DNA of 39,032 nt, from positions 1-39,032 of the forward strand of contig CAYQAS010000034.1 of assembly GCA_964415525.1 (NCBI GenBank). Reading direction: 5' to 3'. Position 1 is the stretch's first letter, and each line of letters opens with the position of its first letter. Positions 14,831-23,004 of the stretch are shown in pieces. The DNA is from CAZPUI01 sp964415525. Its GTDB lineage: Bacteria; Acidobacteriota; Holophagae; Holophagales; Holophagaceae. A model generated the notes under the pieces. The model saw nothing but the letters and a program-made list of their open reading frames with translations, did not search any database and was not told the DNA's origin. The translations under genes and the position numbers were made by a program.

Positions 14831-16018
14831 ATGGCCCACCGCGCCATCTACGCCTATCCCTGGGATGTGCTCCCCTCGGGAGCTCCCGCCGAAGGCCTGC
14901 GCGACTGGCTCCAGGGTCTTGGTCTGGACACCCTGGTGCTGGCCTCGAGCTACCACGCGGGGCGCTTCCTGCGGCCCGGTGTCTCCGAGGCCAAGGTCTG
15001 TTTCCCGGAGGACGGCACGGTCTACTTCGCGCCGGACCTGGCCCGTTATGGGCGGCTGAAGCCCCTGGCGGCGAGCCTGGTCGCAGCGCGGGATCCCTTT
15101 CAGGCGATTGAAGGCATCCGCGTGGAGGCCTGGACGGTGTTGCTGCACAACACACGCCTCGGCCAGCTCCATCCCGAGTGCACCACCCGCAATGCGTTCG
15201 GCGAGTCCCATCCCTACAGCCTCTGTCCGGTGCACCCCGACAGCCGAGCCTACGCCGTGGCCCTCTGTGCCGACCTTGCCGATCGCCACCCGCTGACGGG
15301 CCTGAACCTGGAGACCCCGGGCTGGCTCACCTTTGGGCACGGGTACCACCACGAGTTCCAGATGGTGGAGTCCAACCCCTGGCTGGAGACCCTGTTGGGG
15401 CTCTGCTTCTGTCCCTCGTGCCTCGCCGGAGCGAGGGTTGCGGGCGTCGATGCCGAGGCGCTGCGGCTGCGGGTGAAGGGGTGGATCAACGGCTTCCTGC
15501 AGGGACCGGCTGTGGCCACGCCCGACATGGCGCATGCCTGGTTCGCCTGTGACCTGCTGGAGGATGCGGACCTCGCCGCCTTCCTTCGCTGGCGCTGCGC
15601 CCAAGTGACGAGCCTCGTGGCGGAGATCCGCGCCGCCGTGCGCCGGGACGTGGAGGTCCATGTCATCGCCACCTGCCAGCGGCCCCACGCCACCGCCTTC
15701 CTCGAGGGGCATGACCTGGCGGGACTGCAACACGCGTGCGACGGTCTGGACCTGCCGCTCTACCAGCCGGATGCCGCCACCGTGGAGGCGGACCTGTGGG
15801 ATGTACGTCGCCGGCTTGGTTCGGAACGACCCCCCCGGGTGATCCTGCGTCCCGGCCCACCGGACATGGCCACAGAAGGCCAGCTCCGAGATACCCTGGG
15901 ACGCATCCACGCCCTGGGCATCGAGGACATCGCTTTCTACCACGCGGGGCATTTGCGCCCCCGCAACCTCGCCTGGATCCCGGGTGCCCTGCGGGAGGTC
16001 TCATGGCCCTCGACCTGA
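14831..16018 (+). CDS. Uncharacterised TIM-barrel-like protein in sugar-acid operon
   Basis: 395 residues, no signal peptide, so cytoplasmic. I recognise no named family. It begins AIYAYPWDVL, followed by LVLASSYHAGRFLRPG and CFPEDGTVYFAPD; similar openings occur in hypothetical proteins of Chloroflexi and Actinobacteria (from memory). The alternation of short hydrophobic strands with acidic or aromatic ends (GLNLETPGWLTFGHGYHHEF, DVEVHVIATCQRPH, DGLDLPLYQ, IEDIAFYHAGHL) suggests a TIM barrel of the glycoside-hydrolase or isomerase kind. A CFCPSC motif could bind metal. It overlaps the SDR start by 16 bp and heads the operon, so a role on the same sugar or sugar lactone is inferred. The Shine-Dalgarno sequence is weak. 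Confidence 0.7.
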   Translation: MAHRAIYAYPWDVLPSGAPAEGLRDWLQGLGLDTLVLASSYHAGRFLRPGVSEAKVCFPEDGTVYFAPDLARYGRLKPLAASLVAARDPFQAIEGIRVEAWTVLLHNTRLGQLHPECTTRNAFGESHPYSLCPVHPDSRAYAVALCADLADRHPLTGLNLETPGWLTFGHGYHHEFQMVESNPWLETLLGLCFCPSCLAGARVAGVDAEALRLRVKGWINGFLQGPAVATPDMAHAWFACDLLEDADLAAFLRWRCAQVTSLVAEIRAAVRRDVEVHVIATCQRPHATAFLEGHDLAGLQHACDGLDLPLYQPDAATVEADLWDVRRRLGSERPPRVILRPGPPDMATEGQLRDTLGRIHALGIEDIAFYHAGHLRPRNLAWIPGALREVSWPST

Positions 16019-16785
16019 TCCGAGCGAAGACGATCCTCATCACCGGCGCTGCCGGGGGCATCGGCGAGGTGCTGTGCCGTGAGATGGGGCAGGGCAACCG
16101 TGTCCTGGCGCTGGATGTCGACGCCGCGCCGCTGGAGGCCCTGGTGGCACAACTCCGAGGCGAGGGGCGGGACATCCACGCCCTTGTTGCGGATGTGCGG
16201 GAGCGGGAGGCCCTGGCTCGTGTCCTCGCGCCCTTCGGCCCCGTGGACATCCTTGTGAACAACGCCGGAGGCACCACCACCCCCAGCTTCGCGGCCATGA
16301 CGGAGGAGAGCTGGCGGCGCGACATCGATGTGAATCTCACTGGCGCCTACCACTGCTTCGAGGCAGTGCGGGCGGGCATGGAGGCGCGGCACCAGGGTGT
16401 CGTCATCAACGTGGGTTCCACGAACGGCCTCACCGCCATCGGCCATCCCGCCTATAGCGCCGCCAAGGCCGGTCTCATCAGCTTCACCAAGTCCGTGGCC
16501 ATGGAATACGGCCGCAAGGGCATCCGCGCCAACATCGTGCTGCCGGGCACGGTGGCCACCGCCGCCTGGCGCGACCGGGTGGAGCGCAACCCAGAGATCT
16601 TCCACCGCCTGCAGGAGCTCTACCCGCTGCGGCGCATCGTGACGGCGGAGGACGTGGCCCACGCCGTGATCTTCCTCGCCAGCGACTTCGCCAGCGCGAT
16701 CACCGGGGCCGAGCTGAGCGTCGACTGCGGGCTGCTCGCCGGGAACACCGTCCTTGCCCACGAACTCACCCAGGAGGACTTCTGA
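16003..16785 (+). CDS. SDR-family oxidoreductase, candidate sugar dehydrogenase
   Basis: 260 residues, classical SDR. The NAD(P) motif is TGAAGGIG (14-21), NNAGG follows, and the catalytic residues are Ser139, Tyr151 and Lys155 (YSAAK). Asp after the second strand (LALDVD) suggests NAD rather than NADP. GGGAGG at 15993-15998 drives ATG 16003 inside the end of the upstream gene. Family members of this kind include glucose 1-dehydrogenases and gluconate dehydrogenases. Given the kinase and aldolase downstream, oxidation of a hexose or N-acetylhexosamine to its lactone or acid, or of the acid at C3/C5, is inferred. Confidence 0.85.
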   Translation: MALDLIRAKTILITGAAGGIGEVLCREMGQGNRVLALDVDAAPLEALVAQLRGEGRDIHALVADVREREALARVLAPFGPVDILVNNAGGTTTPSFAAMTEESWRRDIDVNLTGAYHCFEAVRAGMEARHQGVVINVGSTNGLTAIGHPAYSAAKAGLISFTKSVAMEYGRKGIRANIVLPGTVATAAWRDRVERNPEIFHRLQELYPLRRIVTAEDVAHAVIFLASDFASAITGAELSVDCGLLAGNTVLAHELTQEDF

Positions 16786-16786
16786 C

Positions 16787-17734
16787 ATGGGTGCCACGCC
16801 GAAGGTTCCGAACATGACGCTCGTGGCGGTGGACTGGGGCAGCTCCCACGTTCGCGCCGAACTCTGGGTGGACGGCACTTGCCGAGGCTACAAGGGCGCA
16901 CCCCTGGGCGTGCTGGAGGCCCGCCAACGCGGCTTCCTGACCTGCCTTCAGGAGCTCTGCGGTTCCTGGTTCAGTGCCCACCGTGACCTGACCCTCATCC
17001 TTTCCGGGATGGTGGGCAGCCGGGAGGGACTGGTGGAGGTGCCCTACGTGGACGCCCCCGCCGGCGCGGAGGAGCTGGCGCGGGCCCTGGTGGAGATCGC
17101 CGTGGATGGCGTGGCCCGAGCCTACGTGGTGCCCGGTCTGCGCACCCGCAACGGCAAGCATGTGGATGTGATGCGGGGCGAGGAGACTCAGGTCATCGGC
17201 GCCCTGGTGCGCAGCGAGGCCACGGGCACGGGGCTCTATTGTCTGCCGGGGACGCACAGCAAGTGGGTGCGCACGGAAGGCCAGCGCATCACGGGCTTCC
17301 GTACCTTCGTCACCGGTGAGACCTTCGGTCTCTTCTCGAAGCATGGCCTGCTGGCCAGCCTCATGACGGACGAGCTCCACTTCGACACCGCGGGTTTCGA
17401 CGCGGGCCTAGCCCGCAGCGGTGAGCCCCTGGGGCTGCTGCACCACCTCTTCAGTGCCCGGGCGGATGTGCTGGGCGGACTCGTGGGATCGGACGTGCTG
17501 CCGGCCTTCCTGTCGGGCCTCCTCATCGGTCATGAGCTTCGGGCCGTGCCTGCGTGGGTCGGCGAAGGAGCCTGGCCGCCGCCGAGGCTGCATCTCGTGG
17601 GGGCACCGGATCTCACGGTCCAGTACGCCCGCGGGCTCACACACTTCGGCGCGCCTGCTGATGACGACATGGAATCCACCCATGCCCTGGGTGCCCTCAC
17701 CCTCGCAGCCCTGCGCCGGGAGGCTCGTCCGTGA
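16787..17734 (+). CDS. dgoK: 2-dehydro-3-deoxygalactonokinase-like kinase
   Basis: 315 residues. The start VAVDWGSSHVRAELW, the middle LILSGMVGSREGLVEVPY and LPGTHSKWV, then FVTGETFGLFSKHGLL, match the DgoK family, which phosphorylates 2-keto-3-deoxy-D-galactonate at C6. Close relatives may accept the gluconate epimer. The fold is a split actin-like ATPase; the first Asp-Gly turn binds phosphate. AGGAGG (16772-16777) precedes ATG 16787, one base after the SDR stop. It overlaps the aldolase by 4 bp (GTGA), so kinase and aldolase are made together, as in De Ley-Doudoroff operons. No galactonate dehydratase (DgoD) is in the window, so the keto-deoxy acid must come from elsewhere. Confidence 0.9.
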   Translation: MGATPKVPNMTLVAVDWGSSHVRAELWVDGTCRGYKGAPLGVLEARQRGFLTCLQELCGSWFSAHRDLTLILSGMVGSREGLVEVPYVDAPAGAEELARALVEIAVDGVARAYVVPGLRTRNGKHVDVMRGEETQVIGALVRSEATGTGLYCLPGTHSKWVRTEGQRITGFRTFVTGETFGLFSKHGLLASLMTDELHFDTAGFDAGLARSGEPLGLLHHLFSARADVLGGLVGSDVLPAFLSGLLIGHELRAVPAWVGEGAWPPPRLHLVGAPDLTVQYARGLTHFGAPADDDMESTHALGALTLAALRREARP

Positions 17735-18369
17735 CCACGCTTCAGAGGGTCCTCGAGACCATGCCCCTTCTGGCCATCTTGCGGGGCATCGTCCCCACGG
17801 AGGCTGAGGTCATCGGGGAGGCACTGGTGGGGCAGGGCGTCCTGGCGCTGGAAGTTCCGCTCAACAGCGAAGACCCCTTCGACAGCATCCATCGGCTTTC
17901 CCGGCGTTTCGGGGACCGTGCGCTCATCGGTGCGGGGACAGTGCGGACGCCGGAGGAGGTCCGGGCGGTCAAGGCCGCAAGGGGGCGCCTCATCGTGCTG
18001 CCCCATGGGGATCCGCGGGTCATCGAGGCCGCCAAGCACGAGGGCCTCGCGGTGATTCCGGGCTTCACGACCGTGGCGGAGGCCTTCGCGGCCATCGAGG
18101 CGGGGGCGGACGCCCTCAAGCTCTTCCCGGCGGAGGCCGTGGCCCCCGAGGTGCTGCGGGCGATGATGGTGGTCCTGCCGCCCACGCCGCCGGTGCTGCC
18201 GGTGGGGTCCATCCGCACCGAAAGCCTCGCCCCCTTCTGGCAGGCCGGTGCCCGGGGCTTCGGCCTCGGCAGTTCGCTCTATCAGCCCGGATGGACGCCG
18301 GAGGAGGTGGCCACGGCTGCCGCCGGTTTCGTCCGCACCTTGCAGGCCCTGCGCGCGGAGTACCCATGA
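17731..18369 (+). CDS. dgoA: 2-dehydro-3-deoxy-6-phosphogalactonate aldolase (KDPG/KDPGal aldolase family)
   Basis: 212 residues, usual length. A class I aldolase that splits KDPGal or KDPG into pyruvate and glyceraldehyde-3-P. The Schiff-base Lys is Lys130 in ALKLFPAEA, the proton-relay Glu is Glu41 in LEVPLNSEDP, and GAGTVRTPEEV and GLGSSLYQPG are family motifs; the PLNS and SLYQPG forms favour DgoA over Eda. The GTG start at 17731 overlaps the dgoK stop by 4 bp and has GGGAGG at 17718-17723. The stop overlaps the regulator's ATG by 4 bp. Confidence 0.92.
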   Translation: MTTLQRVLETMPLLAILRGIVPTEAEVIGEALVGQGVLALEVPLNSEDPFDSIHRLSRRFGDRALIGAGTVRTPEEVRAVKAARGRLIVLPHGDPRVIEAAKHEGLAVIPGFTTVAEAFAAIEAGADALKLFPAEAVAPEVLRAMMVVLPPTPPVLPVGSIRTESLAPFWQAGARGFGLGSSLYQPGWTPEEVATAAAGFVRTLQALRAEYP

Positions 18370-19268
18370 GCACATTCGACGGCTACCAACCCATCGAGGA
18401 CATCGTCGCCCGGATCCGGGAACACAAGGACGAGCTGAGGCCCGCAGAGCGCCGGGTGGCGGAGATGATCCTCACGGACCTCCCCTTTGCCACCCGCGCC
18501 AGCAATGCGGAGCTCGCCCGCAAGGCGGATGTCTCCGAACCCACGGTGACGCGCTTCTGCCGCGCCATCGGCTGCGACGGCGTGCGGGACTTCAAGATCC
18601 GCCTCGCCCAGAGCCTCGCCGCGGGCACGCTCTACGTGCACCGCACGGTGGCGCCGGATGACGATCTCGGTGTGCTGGCCCAGAAGATGGTGAAGGGCGC
18701 TGCAGACGCCATGGACCAGCTCCTCCAGCAGCTCGACATGGAGGCCCTGCGCCGGGCGGTGGACTTCCTCGTGGGCTGCCGCCAGGTCGAGGTCTTCGGC
18801 GTGGGTGCCGGCAGCGGCATCGTCGCCAGGGACGCGCAGCTCCGCTTCGCGCGGCTCGACATGGGCGCCGCGGCGCACACCGACGGCCACCTCCAGCTCA
18901 TCGCCGCGGCCTGTGCCAGTTCCGAATCCGTGGTGCTGGCCATCAGCCACACCGGCCGCACCCGGGAGCTGATCCACGCAGTGAAACTGGCGAAGAAGGG
19001 CGGTGCGAAGGCCATCGCCATCACGCCTTCCGGTTCGCCCCTGGCCCGCGCCTGCGATGTGGTGCTCTCCATTCGCATCCCCGAAGACACGGACCTCTAT
19101 ACACCGAGCCTCTCCCGCCTCGCGCACCTCGCACTCGTGGACATCCTCTCCGTGGCGGTGGCCCTTCGCCGTGGCCCGCGGGTGGTGGAGAACCTCAAGC
19201 GCATCAAGCTGGCCCTGGCCGGTAACCGCCTGGATCCCCACGCAGACCCCGACAAGCTGTTCCCCTAG
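18366..19268 (+). CDS. HexR/RpiR-family transcriptional regulator
   Basis: 300 residues. The N-terminal HTH_6 domain (about 1-80) has SEPTVTRFCRAIGCDGVRDF and IRLAQSLA, strongly HexR-like. A C-terminal SIS domain (about 125-260) with VFGVGAGSG and AISHTGRTRELIHAV binds a phosphosugar. In Proteobacteria HexR senses KDPG and controls central sugar metabolism; here it is co-translated with the enzyme that cleaves KDPG or KDPGal (ATGA overlap), so its ligand is probably that intermediate. It probably controls this operon, perhaps through the palindrome at 14769-14779. The ligand and operator are inferences. Confidence 0.9.
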   Translation: MSTFDGYQPIEDIVARIREHKDELRPAERRVAEMILTDLPFATRASNAELARKADVSEPTVTRFCRAIGCDGVRDFKIRLAQSLAAGTLYVHRTVAPDDDLGVLAQKMVKGAADAMDQLLQQLDMEALRRAVDFLVGCRQVEVFGVGAGSGIVARDAQLRFARLDMGAAAHTDGHLQLIAAACASSESVVLAISHTGRTRELIHAVKLAKKGGAKAIAITPSGSPLARACDVVLSIRIPEDTDLYTPSLSRLAHLALVDILSVAVALRRGPRVVENLKRIKLALAGNRLDPHADPDKLFP

Positions 19269-19312
19269 TCGGCGCGCATCACGACCTCACTCATCCGCGG
19301 ACCCACTCCTCT

Positions 19313-20731
19313 ATGGAACCCTTCGATCTGCTTCTCAGCAGGGCCCTGGTGTACGACGGCACCGGGGCGGTGCCCCTCCGCATGGATGTGGGCCTGCGGG
19401 GGGACCGCATCGCGGAGGTCGGCGATCTCTCGGGCCGCGCGACACGGGAACGCCGGGACTGCACCGGACTGGCCCTGGCGCCGGGTTTCATCGACAGCCA
19501 TACCCATGACGATGGCGTGGCCCTGGATCACCCAGACTGCACGCCGAAGGTTACCCAGGGTGTCACCACGGTGCTCACGGGCTGCTGCGGCCTAAGCATG
19601 GCGCCGTTGCCCTCTGCGAAGGCCGAGGGGCTGGTGTTCCGGCTGCTCGGCGGACGCGAAACATTCTGCTTTGATACCTTCGCGAGCTACGCCGAGGCGG
19701 TGGATGCGGCGCATCCGGCGGTGAACGTGGCGGCGCAGGTGGGTCACAACACGATTCGCAGTGCGGTGATGGGAGATCTCGGTCGACCGGCGGATGCCGC
19801 TGAGCGCGAGGCCATGGGACAGCTGCTGTCGGAATCCGTCGCGGCGGGGGCCGTGGCCCTCAGCATCGGCACCTACTACGCCCCAGGCCAGGCCGCACCC
19901 ACGTCGGAACTGGCGGACCTCGCCTCCCGCCTGCCGGAGGGCATGCCCTCCACCCACCACATCCGCGACGAATATGCAGGGGTGCTGGAGGCGGTGAAGG
20001 AGGCGCTCGAGGTGGGGCGGGCGTCACGCCGACCCATCGTCCTCAGTCACCACAAGACCGCGGGCCCCGCCAACTGGGGGCGCACCGTGGAGACCCTGGC
20101 GGAGATCGCCACCGCCACGGATGTGGAGGCTTACCTCGACGCCTATCCCTACACCGCCGGAAGCACGCTGCTGGACCCCGCGATCATCGACGGCATCGAG
20201 GTGCTCATCACCTGGTGTGAGCCTCATCCCGAGTGCGCTGGACAGCGGCTGTCGCAGGTTGCTTTGGCATGGACCTGCACGGAGCGCGAGGCGGCGGAAC
20301 GCATGCGCCCCGCAGGCGCCGTCTACTTTCAGATGCGAGAGGACGATGTCGAGCGCGTGCTGCGCCATCCCCGCACCATGATCGGGAGCGATGGCCTGCC
20401 TCGGGACCCGCGCCCCCATCCAAGGCTCTGGGGCACCTTCCCGCGTTTCCTCGGCCGCCTCTGCCGGGATGGCGGCTTGCTGGAACTGGCGGAAGGCATC
20501 CGTCGCGTCACCAGCCTGCCTGCCACCGTCTACGGCCTTGCCGATCGCGGGGTGATCCGTGCCGGGGCCTACGCGGACCTCGTGCTGTTCAGCGCCGAGG
20601 ACCTGCTCGATCGTGCCACCTACGAAGCGCCCACCCTTCCCAGCCTAGGCATCCACGCGGTCTATGTGAACGGCCAGGACGCCCTCAAGGGTGCCCACGC
20701 GGGCCGCTTTCTCCGCCGCGGACGCGCCTAG
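19313..20731 (+). CDS. N-acyl-D-amino-acid deacylase (D-aminoacylase family)
   Basis: 472 residues of the amidohydrolase fold. Metal motif DSHTHDD (61-67), a Cys in GCCG (90-93) where D-aminoacylases have the zinc-bridging Cys of GNCG, VGHNTIR, HHIRDEYAGVLEAV, and SHHKTAGPANWGRT are the family landmarks; the C-terminus has MIGSDGLPRDPRPHPRLWGTF and the usual composite-domain strand. These enzymes remove acyl groups from D-amino acids. At the end of an SDR-kinase-aldolase operon, a more specific role as deacetylase of an N-acetyl-hexosaminic acid (a 2-acetamido sugar acid is an N-acetyl-D-amino acid) fits. A related enzyme is reported in oxidative chitin use by marine bacteria (from memory). 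44 bp separate it from the regulator; no clear Shine-Dalgarno is visible. Confidence 0.88.
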   Translation: MEPFDLLLSRALVYDGTGAVPLRMDVGLRGDRIAEVGDLSGRATRERRDCTGLALAPGFIDSHTHDDGVALDHPDCTPKVTQGVTTVLTGCCGLSMAPLPSAKAEGLVFRLLGGRETFCFDTFASYAEAVDAAHPAVNVAAQVGHNTIRSAVMGDLGRPADAAEREAMGQLLSESVAAGAVALSIGTYYAPGQAAPTSELADLASRLPEGMPSTHHIRDEYAGVLEAVKEALEVGRASRRPIVLSHHKTAGPANWGRTVETLAEIATATDVEAYLDAYPYTAGSTLLDPAIIDGIEVLITWCEPHPECAGQRLSQVALAWTCTEREAAERMRPAGAVYFQMREDDVERVLRHPRTMIGSDGLPRDPRPHPRLWGTFPRFLGRLCRDGGLLELAEGIRRVTSLPATVYGLADRGVIRAGAYADLVLFSAEDLLDRATYEAPTLPSLGIHAVYVNGQDALKGAHAGRFLRRGRA

Positions 20732-20873
20732 CCCATCTACTCACTTCGCTTCGAAAACGGACCATGACACGCACAACGGGATTGCCGATCTCCATTGTCC
20801 AAGGCTGCATGGGGCAGCGTTCTTTCCCTGAGGCCAGTTCCGATCTCCTGTGCACGAACTGTTTTTGATTTCC

Positions 20874-20943
20874 ATCCCCTTCATCCCCTTCATCCCTGTT
20901 TGAAAATCATTTAAAGAGCAGGAATGAAGGAGATGGAGGGGAT
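20874..20943. repeat. GGGATG-type palindromic repeat
   Basis: The left arm at 20874-20897 (ATCCCCTTC, then two further CATCCC blocks) pairs with the right arm at 20920-20943 at 21 of 24 positions, around an AT-rich loop. CATCCCCTTCATCCCTGTT (20883-20901) occurs exactly, in reverse orientation, at 13602-13620, so this is a dispersed family. The rest of the 284-bp gap before the transporter shows no gene. Confidence 0.75.
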
Positions 20944-21015
20944 ACAAGCACTGCAGGTAGTGGCCATCGAGCCCTCCCCGCTGATTGCCAAACCTCCTTC
21001 TTGTTGGGGCTTTCT

Positions 21016-22806
21016 ATGACCGAACAACCCACCACTCAGGCCGGACGGCTGGCCTGGAACATGCGCTTCCTGCTCTTCATCGCCGGGCTCGGGGGCCTGC
21101 TCTACGGCATCGATGTCGGCATCATCGCCGGTGCACTGCCGTACCTGGAGGCCACTTCCGGTCTCACGAGCAACCAGCTCTCCATCATCGTGGCGGCGGT
21201 GCTGCTGGGCAGCGTCATCTCCACCCTCTTCGCGGGCATGCTGGCGGACTTGATCGGTCGCAAGCCGCTGATGATCGTGAGTGGCGTCGCTTTCGTGGCG
21301 AGCATTCCGATGATCGCGCTCGCCCACGGCTTCGGGCCGCTGGTGCTGGGGCGTCTGCTTCAGGGCGTCAGCGCCGGCCTCGTGGGCGTCGCCGTGCCGC
21401 TCTACCTCGCCGAGAGCCTCGGGGCCTCTAACCGCGGCAAGGGTACCGGCGTCTTCCAGTGGCTGCTCACCATGGGCATCTTCGCCGCTGCGCTCATCGC
21501 CTACGGTTTCAGCTTCAAGGTGCATGCGCTGGAGCAGGCGGGGGATGCGAATGCCCTCTTCGCCTTCAAGGACTTCGCCTGGCGCAGCATCTTCTGGGTG
21601 AGCATCCTGCCGGGCCTGCTCTTCGTGGTGGGGGCCTTCTTCGTGAGCGAAAGTCCGCGTTGGCTCCACAAGCGAGGCCGTGTGGCGGACGTGAAGGCCG
21701 CGCTTCTCAAGACTCGCACCGTCGAAGAAGCGGAGCTGGAGCTGAAGGAGATGGAGGAGGCCGCGCACCCTGCGGAGAAGACCCTCGGCGAGAAGGTGAA
21801 GGACAGCCTGCTGAGCCGCAAGTACGTCATTCCCTTCCTGATGGCCTGCGTGATCCTGGCCTGCAACCAGGCCACGGGTGTCAACAGCATCATCGGCTAT
21901 AACGCCACGATCCTCATTCAGGCGGGCCTGAGCGATAACGCGGCGCACCTCGGCTACGTGCTCTTCACCCTCGTCAACTTCCTCATGACCATGGTGGCCG
22001 TCGCCCTCGTGGACAAGAAGGGCCGCAAATTCCTCCTTACCGTGGGCAGCGGCGGCATCATCGCCTCCCTGCTGGTGACGGGTTTCCTCTTCCGCCGAAC
22101 GGAGCAGCACCGGGTGGATGTGGCCGCGGCCATCCAGGCGATGGTAGATGCCGAGCAGAGCGTGAAGCTGAAGTTCGACGGAAAGGTCGCGGACCAGTTG
22201 TTGACAGCTGCTGGCGAGAAGGGCCGGGCCATCACCGGCGCGCCTTCCACGATGATCGTGATCTACAGCTACGGTGATTTCCGCGCTTCCACCAAGGTGG
22301 TGCGCTCCACGGATACGCTCTCGGACATCGCGATCACCCGCGAGTCCTGCGTGCCCAAGGACAAGGCCAGCGCCATCGCGGCCAAGCTGACGAACCCGAC
22401 GGCGGATGCCCAGGCGGCTCGTACGGCGCCCCTCAAGATCGAAGCGGCCCTCATCACGCCGGTGCCCAGCGCTGCCAACGGTTGGATCATCGCCATCTGC
22501 ACCTTCGTTTTCATGGCCTTCTTCGCCATGGGGCCTGGCGTGTGCGTCTGGCTGGCCCTCTCCGAGCTCATGCCCACCCGCATCCGCTCCAATGGCATGA
22601 GCGTGGCCCTGCTGATCAACCAGGCGGTCAGCACCACCATCGCCGCCGTCTTCCTGCCCATGGTGGGCAAGCACGGCTACGGCACGATGTTCTTCGTCTT
22701 CGCCGGCTGCACCGTCGTCTACTTCATCACCGCAGCGTTCTTCCTGCCCGAGACCAAGGGCAAGACGCTGGAAGAGATCGAAGCCCATTTCGAGGGGCGG
22801 AAGTAG
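21016..22806 (+). CDS. Sugar-porter MFS transporter with a large inserted periplasmic loop
   Basis: 596 residues, about 100 more than usual sugar porters. Family motifs are present: GGLLYGIDVGIIAGALPYL in helix 1, ADLIGRKP between helices 2 and 3, SESPRWLHKRGR after helix 6, NQATGVNSIIGYN in helix 7, DKKGRKF between helices 8 and 9, and LPETKGKTLEEIE at the end. Between helix 9 (ending near residue 360) and helix 10 (from Gly489, GWIIAICTF) there is an extra, mainly polar block of about 125 residues, predicted periplasmic. The substrate is probably a hexose, hexosamine or small oligosaccharide, imported with protons. ATG 21016 is chosen over a TTG at 21001; the Shine-Dalgarno (GGGG) is weak. 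A strong hairpin follows the stop. Confidence 0.88.
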   Translation: MTEQPTTQAGRLAWNMRFLLFIAGLGGLLYGIDVGIIAGALPYLEATSGLTSNQLSIIVAAVLLGSVISTLFAGMLADLIGRKPLMIVSGVAFVASIPMIALAHGFGPLVLGRLLQGVSAGLVGVAVPLYLAESLGASNRGKGTGVFQWLLTMGIFAAALIAYGFSFKVHALEQAGDANALFAFKDFAWRSIFWVSILPGLLFVVGAFFVSESPRWLHKRGRVADVKAALLKTRTVEEAELELKEMEEAAHPAEKTLGEKVKDSLLSRKYVIPFLMACVILACNQATGVNSIIGYNATILIQAGLSDNAAHLGYVLFTLVNFLMTMVAVALVDKKGRKFLLTVGSGGIIASLLVTGFLFRRTEQHRVDVAAAIQAMVDAEQSVKLKFDGKVADQLLTAAGEKGRAITGAPSTMIVIYSYGDFRASTKVVRSTDTLSDIAITRESCVPKDKASAIAAKLTNPTADAQAARTAPLKIEAALITPVPSAANGWIIAICTFVFMAFFAMGPGVCVWLALSELMPTRIRSNGMSVALLINQAVSTTIAAVFLPMVGKHGYGTMFFVFAGCTVVYFITAAFFLPETKGKTLEEIEAHFEGRK

Positions 22807-22814
22807 CGGTTCTC

Positions 22815-22850
22815 GCCGGGAGGCTCCTGAGAGACGAGGAGCCTCCCGGC
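22815..22850 (+). terminator. Perfect 14-bp hairpin after the sugar porter
   Basis: GCCGGGAGGCTCCT (22815-22828) pairs perfectly with AGGAGCCTCCCGGC (22837-22850) around an 8-nt loop, 8 bp after the stop codon. The T-tract is poor (TTGCCGTACTTTC), so it may act as a weak terminator or as 3'-end protection. Confidence 0.6.
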
Positions 22851-22892
22851 CTTGCCGTACTTTCACCTTTCGTCGGCAAATGGGTCTGAAAT

Positions 22893-22923
22893 GACTTAGT
22901 TGTTTTTTTCAACCAACCAAGTC
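22893..22923. promoter_or_regulatory. Imperfect inverted repeat in the promoter region of the AmpG-like gene
   Basis: GACTT (22893-22897) and GTTG (22899-22902) are mirrored by CAAC (22910-22913) and AAGTC (22919-22923) around a T7 tract. It lies 80 bp upstream of the transporter start, in an AT-rich patch, and could be an operator for the ampG-like, mutase and chbP unit. Confidence 0.3.
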
Positions 22924-23004
22924 TCGAAAACTTGCTAAATTGATTCTGGGCGGGGTGCTCCCGTGAGTTTCCAGCCCTTTGCGCCTGCCTTCGGAGCTCC
23001 TCCC

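Noticed and set aside
20911..22866. 651-codon minus-strand frame opposite the sugar porter
   Set aside because: His/Glu/Gly-rich antisense translation typical of high-GC shadows; the plus strand encodes a clear transporter.
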